This document shows positions 44,110 to 50,073 of a stretch of 50,073 nt of DNA, piece by piece. A program made the translations under genes and the position numbers. Each line of letters opens with the position of its first letter. The stretch's first letter is position 1. The stretch is from contig CACDSN010000010.1 of NCBI GenBank assembly GCA_902555465.1, positions 1 to 50,073 on the forward strand, in the 5' to 3' direction. The notes beneath the pieces are model-generated. The model searched no databases and was not told the origin of the DNA. It was given only the letters and a program-made list of their open reading frames with translations. Source of the stretch: an uncultured Pelagibacteraceae bacterium. Lineage in GTDB: Bacteria; Pseudomonadota; Alphaproteobacteria; Pelagibacterales; Pelagibacteraceae.

Positions 44110-44276
44110 TTTGAGTCAGGGAGGATGAGTCTATGTTAAAGTTGCCTGACACTTAGCTGGTGAAATTCCATATAAAAAACATTATGTAAATAAATCCCTT
44201 TCGTGGATTTAGCCAAAGCGGCAACATTAAGGGGAGCTCTTTGGGACAACCAAAGAGTGTGCCCCTTAATTTTTTT
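44110..44276 (+). ncRNA. Putative free-standing structured small RNA
   Basis: The gap between zur and the next gene has no reading frame but clear RNA structure. GTCAGG (44115-44120) pairs with CCTGAC (44145-44150). GTTGCC (44141-44146) can instead pair with GGCAAC (44220-44225). A 7-base hairpin TAAATCC/GGATTTA lies at 44191-44211. The end is a two-part terminator, ATTAAGGGG/CCCCTTAAT enclosing CTCTTTGG/CCAAAGAG, followed by T7. The next plus-strand gene is nearly 3 kb away, so it is not a leader. I could not match it to 6S, SRP, tmRNA or RNase P. Confidence 0.55.
44226..44276 (+). terminator. Strong two-part intrinsic terminator
   Basis: An outer 9-base stem (44226-44234 with 44262-44270), an inner 8-base stem (44237-44244 with 44250-44257), a GACAA loop and seven T residues on the plus strand. 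It overlaps the last codons of the convergent MFS gene. Confidence 0.88.
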
Positions 44277-45441
44277 CAGTTTTTCTTAAATCTGCATTTA
44301 ATATTGAAGCAATAATTAAAATTAAAAAAGGAATACAGAGTAGGTTTACTGATTTCCAACTAGTTACAGAAATTAATATTCCTGCAAATAAACTTGAGAT
44401 CGCTGTAAAAGAAAATACAACCAAATCATTAAACCCTTGAGCTTTAAATTTTTCATCAGGTGTATATGTAGTTACCAAAAGACTTGTTGCTGTTACAAAA
44501 AGAAAGTTCCAGCCTATTCCTAAAAAAATTAATCCTAACAAATAACTAATAAAAGACGGATCTAGAAAACTTGTAATTATTGTAAAAACATAAAACAACA
44601 CTCCTAAATACATCATTTTACTGAACCCATATTTTTTAATTAATGTTCCTGTTATTAAGGATGGGAGAAACATTGCTAAAACATGAAATTGCATAACTAT
44701 ACCTAATTTATCTAAACTTAATTCGTGGATAATATGCATGCTAATTGGTGTAGCTGTCATTAGAAAGGCCATTACAACATATGCAAAAGAAGCAGCGGTT
44801 AGTGCCTGTAAAAATTTTGGTTCAGAGATAAATTGAAAATAAGTTCTGGTGCTAATTTGTTTATCTTGTTTTGAAATGGCTTCACTCTTTTCTTTAAAAA
44901 AAGATAAAAATATAGCTGGCATTATAGTCAAGAAAGCAAGGGCAAGATATGATCCTGCATATAGATAATTAGGAATAAAGTTTTTAGTATAGTTTGCTAA
45001 ACTTATGCCAATAAATGCTGATACAATTCCAGCTAACAATAAAATTGAAATTGCTCTGGGAGCTTGTTCTTTCTCAACACTTTCTGCAGCTGCAAAGCGA
45101 TATTGATGTATAAAAGCCATTCCTGCCCCTAAAATAAAACAAGCAAAACAAAAAATAAAAAAATTACCTAAAATTATTGAATATGCTGCCATAAGACTTG
45201 CAACTGTGCTAGCTATTGATGCTAAAACAAAACCAAGCCTTCGTCCAATTATGCTCATAACTTTAGCTGCAAATATAGTAGATATCGCAATACCAACTAT
45301 GTAAATAGATGGTGGTAGTGTTGATAAAGATTTAATTGAACTTAACTGGGCACCTATTATTCCACTTAGAAAAACAGTTACGTTAGCTGCTGTAAAACCA
45401 AATACTTGACTAGCAGTAAGCAAAAATAGGTTTTTATTCAT
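44266..45441 (-). CDS. MFS transporter
   Basis: A 391-residue major facilitator with 12 predicted helices (VIGRRLGFVLASIASTVASLMAAYS after helix 2, AAESVEKEQAPRAISILLLAG, LLGLIFLGIGWNFLFVTATSLL). The GWNFLF motif resembles a group of uncharacterised alphaproteobacterial MFS proteins. Substrate not predictable. It stands alone on its strand. Confidence 0.85.
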   Translation of the reverse strand: MNKNLFLLTASQVFGFTAANVTVFLSGIIGAQLSSIKSLSTLPPSIYIVGIAISTIFAAKVMSIIGRRLGFVLASIASTVASLMAAYSIILGNFFIFCFACFILGAGMAFIHQYRFAAAESVEKEQAPRAISILLLAGIVSAFIGISLANYTKNFIPNYLYAGSYLALAFLTIMPAIFLSFFKEKSEAISKQDKQISTRTYFQFISEPKFLQALTAASFAYVVMAFLMTATPISMHIIHELSLDKLGIVMQFHVLAMFLPSLITGTLIKKYGFSKMMYLGVLFYVFTIITSFLDPSFISYLLGLIFLGIGWNFLFVTATSLLVTTYTPDEKFKAQGFNDLVVFSFTAISSLFAGILISVTSWKSVNLLCIPFLILIIASILNADLRKTEKN

Positions 45442-45534
45442 TTGGTTAACTTACACACTTGGTAATTAATAGCTAATATAAATAAGTACTATTAATAGCC
45501 ACCGAATTGAGATGATGGAAAAAATTTTTAATAT

Positions 45535-46812
45535 TTAGAACTGTTCAGACTCTGTGGATCCATCCATTGCAGTAGTCGAACTTTTTCCTGAACTTATTGT
45601 GTTGGATACTGCATCAAAATAAGATGTTCCAACTTCTCTTTGATGTTTAACGCTTGTGTATCCATCTTTTTCTCTAGCAAATTCATGTTGCTGGATTTTT
45701 GAATAAGCAGCCATTCCCTCTTCTTTATATTTCTCTGCTAAATCAAAAATAGCAATATTCTGTGTATGGAAACCTGCTAAAGTTATAAATTGAAATTTAT
45801 AACCCATTTCAGCAATTTTATTTTGGAATGATCCAATTTCATCATCAGATAAATGCTTTTTCCAATTAAATGATGGAGAACAATTATAAGCAAGTAACTT
45901 CCCTGGAAATTTTTCATGAATTGCATCAGCAAATTTTTTTGCTTCTTCTAAATTAGGAGTAGCAGTTTCACACCAAATTAAATCAGCGTATGGAGCATAT
46001 GCTAATCCTCTTGAGATAGCTTGGTCAATACCGTCCTTAACGTAAAAGAATCCTTCAGGTGATCTTTCACCTGTCAAAAAAGGTTTATCATTTTCATCAA
46101 AATCATTTGTGATAAGTTTTGCAGCATTAGCATCAGTTCTTGCTAAAAGAATAAGGGGAACATCAGCGATATCTGATGCTAATCTTGCTGCCTTCAAATT
46201 CCTAACCATTGTGCTAGTTGGAACCAAAACTTTACCACCCATGTGACCACATTTTTTTTCGCTTGCTAATTGATCTTCAAAGTGAACACCCGCGGCACCC
46301 GCTTTTATAAATTTTTTTGTTAATTCAAATACATTTAAAGGACCACCAAATCCCGCCTCTCCATCTGCAACTATTGGCAATAAATAATCGGTTCTATCTT
46401 TTTCTTTCATATCACCATCTAAAATTTCCATATGTTGAATTTGATCCGCTCTTATTAAAGCATTATTCATTGCCTCTACTAATTTTGGCGCACTATCATA
46501 AGGATACAAAGATTGATCTGGATACATTTCTCCAGCACTATTTGCATCCGCTGCAACTTGCCAACCACTCAAATAAATTGCCTTTAGACCTGCTTTTGCA
46601 TGTTGCACAGCTTGATTTCCTGATAGAGATCCAAGTGTATTAACATGAGGTTCTGTATTTAATAATTTCCAAAGTTTTTCGGACTGCTGTTTGGAAATTG
46701 AATGTTCAATCTTGATTGATCCTTTTAATCTTTCAACTTCCTCCGGAGTATAATCTCTCTTTATTCCTGCAAATCTTTTTAATTTAAATGATACTTTACC
46801 CTCTGATGACAT
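45535..46812 (-). CDS. aceA: Isocitrate lyase
   Basis: AceA splits isocitrate into glyoxylate and succinate in the glyoxylate bypass. The 425 residues match bacterial forms. The catalytic loop [14 protein letters not shown] has Cys188, and [28 protein letters not shown] and [12 protein letters not shown] are all conserved. A GGGG-type ribosome site lies ahead of the ATG. A 53-residue gene lies 27 bases upstream on the same strand, and a ScfR-type regulator is divergent, implying control by short-chain acyl-CoA status. Confidence 0.97.
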   Translation of the reverse strand: MSSEGKVSFKLKRFAGIKRDYTPEEVERLKGSIKIEHSISKQQSEKLWKLLNTEPHVNTLGSLSGNQAVQHAKAGLKAIYLSGWQVAADANSAGEMYPDQSLYPYDSAPKLVEAMNNALIRADQIQHMEILDGDMKEKDRTDYLLPIVADGEAGFGGPLNVFELTKKFIKAGAAGVHFEDQLASEKKCGHMGGKVLVPTSTMVRNLKAARLASDIADVPLILLARTDANAAKLITNDFDENDKPFLTGERSPEGFFYVKDGIDQAISRGLAYAPYADLIWCETATPNLEEAKKFADAIHEKFPGKLLAYNCSPSFNWKKHLSDDEIGSFQNKIAEMGYKFQFITLAGFHTQNIAIFDLAEKYKEEGMAAYSKIQQHEFAREKDGYTSVKHQREVGTSYFDAVSNTISSGKSSTTAMDGSTESEQF

Positions 46813-46839
46813 TCAGTCCCCTCTGATTTTTATGAAGAT

Positions 46840-47001
46840 TTAAGAGCTTTGATTTTGATCATTGTTTTCTGTGCTCATTTCGTTCATTCCACTTGAGCCC
46901 CAGTCGCAATGGTCGTCTCTAAGGTAAATACCTCTAGATCTGTGTTCTTTGATATCTTGCTCTGTAATCTGATTTTGCGTGTTTTTATTAAATTCGTTCA
47001 T
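46840..47001 (-). CDS. 53-residue protein encoded ahead of aceA
   Basis: ATG at 47001 opens a polar 53-residue frame: MNEFNKNTQNQITEQDIKEH, then RSRGIYLRDDHCDWGSSG and a Gln/Asn/Ser-rich tail. The middle motif with one Cys and one Trp looks like something conserved rather than random AT-rich coding. There is no membrane helix. It is the first gene of the aceA transcript, with its start codon inside a 20-base palindrome. Function unknown. Confidence 0.65.
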   Translation of the reverse strand: MNEFNKNTQNQITEQDIKEHRSRGIYLRDDHCDWGSSGMNEMSTENNDQNQSS

Positions 47002-47020
47002 GTAAATTATATAATTTACA
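47001..47020. promoter_or_regulatory. 20-base perfect palindrome at the start of the aceA operon
   Basis: The two 10-base halves TGTAAATTAT and ATAATTTACA are exact reverse complements. The site begins at the ATG of the 53-residue gene and overlaps the TTTACAAA repeat operator next to it. It is probably part of the same control region. Confidence 0.6.
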
Positions 47021-47031
47021 AAGTTTACAAA
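47015..47031. promoter_or_regulatory. TTTACAAA direct-repeat operator, aceA side
   Basis: TTTACAAAGTTTACAAA: two TTTACAAA units one base apart. ScfR-family regulators are reported to bind TTTGCAAA-type repeats (RamB, PccR), so this is a good candidate operator for the divergent regulator gene. Confidence 0.75.
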
Positions 47032-47088
47032 ATAAAGGATAATGTTACTTTTAGCTTGTAAAAATTGGAAATTTTTTGTAAATTAATA

Positions 47089-47105
47089 TTTACAAAGTTT
47101 ACAAA
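47089..47105. promoter_or_regulatory. TTTACAAA direct-repeat operator, regulator side
   Basis: An exact second copy of the 17-base operator, same orientation, 74 bases from the first and 11 bases upstream of the regulator ATG. An inverted single unit TTTGTAAA lies at 47075-47082. The placement fits autoregulation by blocking its own start region. Confidence 0.75.
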
Positions 47106-47115
47106 TAGAAAATTT

Positions 47116-48540
47116 ATGAGCAACGAAAACTTAAAAATTGGACCAAAAATCAAGGCTTTTAGAAGACAAGTAGGACTTCAGGCAAATAAGTTCGCTGAGG
47201 ACTTAGGAATATCTCCAAGTTATTTAAACCTTATTGAAAGCGGGAAGAGAAAAATTGATGGCGATTTACTTCTTAAGGTTTGCGATAAATTAAAAATTCA
47301 ATTGTCTGATCTAACAGCGAAATCAGACTTAAACTTATATAATAATATATCTGAGATATTAGATGATACGCTTTTTGAAGATTTAGATATTCTTGCTCCA
47401 GAAGTAAAAGATCTAGTTTCAACAAACCCTAAGATTGGAAAAGCTATATTACGATTAGGTGATATTTTAAAAAAGAAAGATCACGAGCTAGTAAATAAAA
47501 TTGAAAAGCTTTCTGGTAAAATTGTTGATAATAGAAAAAATTCATTTCCAGGTGAAGTTATAGCAGATTTCGTACAAGAGAATAAAAATTTCTTTCCTAA
47601 ACTTGAGCAATTTGCAGAAAAAATATTTAATGAAATTCAAAAAAATAATCGAACAAGATATATTGCATTATGTGAATACCTTTATTCTAAATATTCAATT
47701 ACAGTTAAAGATGTAATTCCGGAAGACAGTAAGCCTTTTTCAAAAATATATCATAAAAATAAAAAAGAACTTTTGTTGAGTGATTATAAATCTTTAGAAA
47801 CAAAAAAACTTTATGCAGCTGCCCAAATTGCACAAGAAGGAGCGTCAGACGAGATTAATGAATATTTAGAAACTTTTAAGTTTCCATCTACTGAATCTAA
47901 AAATTTAGCAAAAGTTGCGCTATTAAACTACTGTGGAGCTGCAATTCTAATGCCATATAAATTATTTCATACTGAGTGTAAAAAATTAAAATATGATTTA
48001 GAACTTTTACAAAATACGTTTGCAACTTCTTTTGAACAAGTCGCACACAGAGTAACCTGTTTACAAGACCCTAAGCTTCCTGGAATTCCATTTCATATGT
48101 TGAGAGTTGATATGGCGGGAAATATTTCGAAAAGATTTTCAATTTCAGGTATTGAAATTCCTAGATATGGAGGAGCTTGTCCTAGATGGAATGTTTACTC
48201 TGCCTTTTCAAGACCAAATATAATTCAAGTTGCTGTAAGTAAAATGACTAACGGAGAAAAGTATGTTTGTATTGCTCGTACAGTTGAAAAAGGTGTAGGA
48301 AAATTTGGAGAACCTAAAGGAATGCTTTCAATCGGTTTAGGTTGTGAAGCTAAATATGCAAAAGACTTTGTCTATACAGAAAACATAGATGTCAATGATA
48401 AAAAAACTGAAACGCCTATAGGAGTTTCTTGTAGAACTTGTGATAGATTAGATTGTGCTCAAAGAGCATTTCCTCCTCTCCATAAAAAATTTGATGTAGA
48501 TATAAATAATAGGGGTGTTTCAGTTTACGTAAATGAGTAA
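47116..48540 (+). CDS. ScfR/RamB-type XRE regulator of short-chain acyl-CoA metabolism
   Basis: I place the start at 47116 (MSNENLKIGPKIKAFRRQVG), giving 474 residues; the longer frame from 47065 would run through the operator. An XRE helix-turn-helix (KFAEDLGISPSYLNLIESGKRK) is followed by an IrrE-like domain (YCGAAILMPYKLFH) and a C-terminal Cys-rich domain (GVSCRTCDRLDCAQRAFPPL). This architecture defines the RamB/PccR/MccR group that controls acetate or propionate genes, including isocitrate lyase in Corynebacterium. The divergent aceA operon is the obvious target. Confidence 0.9.
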   Translation: MSNENLKIGPKIKAFRRQVGLQANKFAEDLGISPSYLNLIESGKRKIDGDLLLKVCDKLKIQLSDLTAKSDLNLYNNISEILDDTLFEDLDILAPEVKDLVSTNPKIGKAILRLGDILKKKDHELVNKIEKLSGKIVDNRKNSFPGEVIADFVQENKNFFPKLEQFAEKIFNEIQKNNRTRYIALCEYLYSKYSITVKDVIPEDSKPFSKIYHKNKKELLLSDYKSLETKKLYAAAQIAQEGASDEINEYLETFKFPSTESKNLAKVALLNYCGAAILMPYKLFHTECKKLKYDLELLQNTFATSFEQVAHRVTCLQDPKLPGIPFHMLRVDMAGNISKRFSISGIEIPRYGGACPRWNVYSAFSRPNIIQVAVSKMTNGEKYVCIARTVEKGVGKFGEPKGMLSIGLGCEAKYAKDFVYTENIDVNDKKTETPIGVSCRTCDRLDCAQRAFPPLHKKFDVDINNRGVSVYVNE

Positions 48541-48542
48541 TT

Positions 48543-50072
48543 TTATTCTGAAGTTTTATATTTACTTTTATTAATAATAAAAACGAACACAATCGGTAAA
48601 ATTAGAGTTAATAGCGTTACTACGATTAATAGAATTCCTAACTCTGAATAATCTGCGGTTGATTGAATTTCCCCAGATACTTTATCTTTAACTTCTCTTG
48701 TAACTGTAAAAACATTATTTAAATATTTTGTTCCAAGCGCACTTGCTGATAATGCAAGGTTAGTAAAAGATGCAAATACTGCAAAAAAGGTTGCTTTTAA
48801 ATGAGATGGAGCATTTTTAGCAATCCATGCCAATAATGGTATCATGGAAACTTGGCCCAATGGTGATTCTAAAGCGGTATTTATTAGTGCAATAAATTTA
48901 GCATCAACAACACCTCCTGTTATAGATGCTGTCCAATTATGAAATCCATAATACATTCCAACACTTGGTAGAAATAATATTGAACCAGCAATAGATAAAA
49001 CCACTATAATTTTGGCGATAGAATTTTTAGCCATAAATGGTCTTAAAAGAACTATTCCAGCTAAAGTTAGAACAGATGCTAATAAAGATAATACTGAAAA
49101 AAACTGCTCATTAAATTCTAAGACATCTATCTCAAACCAGGTAAGTCCTGGACCTGGGCCTGGCATTGCTCTAAAGATAAATATTATTACAGCTGTTCCA
49201 ACAATGGTTAATCTCAAATGTTCAGGGAGTTCTTTGATTAATTTGAACATTAAGAACAAAATAATTACAACAGATCCAATAAATACAATTTCTTGTGCAA
49301 AAGGAACTTTAAAGGAACCTATACTTAATGTAAAAATAACAAAAATCAAACTTCCACCTAAAATCCACCAATTTACTTTTGTCTTCTCCCCTTCTCTCTC
49401 TTCTTTTAATTCTAAACCTTGGGATTGTAATTTTTTAATTTTTTGATTTCTTAAGTATGCTGCTAAAAATACACCCAGCACTGATACGACTGGTATGATT
49501 AATGCATAAATATAAATTGATCCATATAATTCAATTTTATCTGCTTGTTCTAAACTATCTACGTTGCTGAATAAAATTACATTAGCAAGTGCAACTAATA
49601 CGGTACCACCGATAATAGCAAACCTTCCAAGCGTTTGCATGGTTGTATGCATTATTTTGATTTGATCACGACTATAATCAACACCTTGATCATCGGTTAA
49701 TGGAACAGCCTCTACTGTCATAGCATCAGCCACAACGTCTTGCACAACATATCCAACAGGTGCAAGTATTACACTTATAACAAACCAAGTTTCGACGGTT
49801 AAAATTGTAGACATGTACTCTGTGTGAATTATTAACCCATACATAATCAGTAGACTTAAACTGATTAATCCAGCACCAAAGAAAACCATATAATTTTTTT
49901 TGTTCCAGATAAGATCAACCAAGTGACCTAACGGCATTTTAAGAGCCCACGGTATTCCTGCCCAAAAACCTAAGCCAGCTAGAAATGCTGCTGACAAATT
50001 TAAATAATCCTTAACAAAGAAAGTACCTACAATACCTGTCAAGCCGGAAATTCCAGCCGCTAAATAAATCAT
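48543..50072 (-). CDS. Folate/biopterin (FBT/BT1) family transporter, N-terminus probably cut off
   Basis: At least 509 residues with 12 or more helices. LAGLGFWAGIPWALKMPLGHLVDL and VGYVVQDVVADAMTVEAVP match the FBT family, relatives of the MFS that carry pterins and folates in protists, plants and cyanobacteria. The first methionine seen is at the window edge and leads directly into a helix, so the true start is likely beyond the window. It is convergent with the ScfR-like gene, 2 bases apart. Confidence 0.75.
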   Translation of the reverse strand: MIYLAAGISGLTGIVGTFFVKDYLNLSAAFLAGLGFWAGIPWALKMPLGHLVDLIWNKKNYMVFFGAGLISLSLLIMYGLIIHTEYMSTILTVETWFVISVILAPVGYVVQDVVADAMTVEAVPLTDDQGVDYSRDQIKIMHTTMQTLGRFAIIGGTVLVALANVILFSNVDSLEQADKIELYGSIYIYALIIPVVSVLGVFLAAYLRNQKIKKLQSQGLELKEEREGEKTKVNWWILGGSLIFVIFTLSIGSFKVPFAQEIVFIGSVVIILFLMFKLIKELPEHLRLTIVGTAVIIFIFRAMPGPGPGLTWFEIDVLEFNEQFFSVLSLLASVLTLAGIVLLRPFMAKNSIAKIIVVLSIAGSILFLPSVGMYYGFHNWTASITGGVVDAKFIALINTALESPLGQVSMIPLLAWIAKNAPSHLKATFFAVFASFTNLALSASALGTKYLNNVFTVTREVKDKVSGEIQSTADYSELGILLIVVTLLTLILPIVFVFIINKSKYKTSE

Positions 50073-50073
50073 T

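Noticed and set aside
44110-44276. Identification as 6S, SRP, tmRNA or RNase P RNA
   Set aside because: None of the conserved motifs I know for SRP, RNase P or tmRNA is present. For 6S the long closing stem with central bubble is not evident, though this cannot be excluded by eye.
47065-47115. Early start for the ScfR-like regulator
   Set aside because: It would translate through the operator repeat; the helix-turn-helix N-terminus begins naturally at 47116.
49012-49446. 144-residue plus-strand frame opposite the FBT transporter
   Set aside because: No ribosome site and no recognisable domain; the opposite strand has a convincing membrane transporter.

Overview
The window is strongly AT-rich and very gene-dense. 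Most genes are separated by a few bases or overlap, and there are no mobile elements. The gene set points to a SAR11-clade alphaproteobacterium (Pelagibacter-like): a TPP-riboswitch-controlled sodium:solute symporter of the ThiV type, aprBA with a membrane partner, xsc with UxaA/SuyAB-like genes, a GMP reductase, a DMGDH-like flavoprotein and an AmtB. The assignment comes from gene content and base composition; no database search was run.

Region by region. (1) 29-6766, minus strand: a protein quality-control cluster reading tRNA-Leu, tig, clpP, clpX, lon, followed by a DUF4956 membrane protein. (2) 6850-8385, plus: a DUF1289 protein, a small membrane protein and GMP reductase. (3) 8386-18987: a sulfur island. 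A DMGDH-like flavoprotein and sulfoacetaldehyde acetyltransferase (minus) diverge from suyA-suyB-like genes (plus). A TauE-type exporter, two small unknown genes and aprM-aprB-aprA (minus) follow. Together they suggest release of sulfite from organosulfonates, its oxidation to APS, and its export. (4) 19075-24325, minus: metC, an MFS transporter, pabB-, pabA- and pabC-like genes and a HIT protein, tightly overlapped. (5) 24401-30884: a very small basic peptide gene, several membrane proteins, mnmA, cysQ, recX, an ABA4-like protein, a DsbA-fold isomerase-like protein, a rhodanese, a GT-A-like protein and a Bcp peroxiredoxin ending at a strong terminator. (6) 30943-33921, minus: amtB, HU and an RseP-type protease. 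(7) 33984-38377, minus: an ABC-2 exporter pair, a TPP riboswitch, thiV and an iron-type alcohol dehydrogenase. (8) 38428-40868, minus: two tiny membrane proteins, then glaH (csiD) overlapping a sorbosone-dehydrogenase-like periplasmic protein. (9) 40933-43987: znuA diverging from znuC-znuB-zur over two palindromic Zur-box-like sites. (10) 43988-45441: an apparent free-standing structured RNA with an intrinsic terminator, and an MFS transporter. (11) 45535-48540: isocitrate lyase with a small upstream gene, diverging from a ScfR/RamB-type regulator over two identical operator-like repeats. (12) A folate/biopterin-type transporter runs to the right edge.

The strongest leads for new biology are: the regulatory DNA between aceA and the ScfR-like regulator, with the small gene ahead of aceA; a 13-base palindrome shared by the clpP and clpX leaders; the unassigned RNA at about 44110-44276; the 27-residue basic peptide; and the coupling of a DMGDH-like demethylase to xsc.
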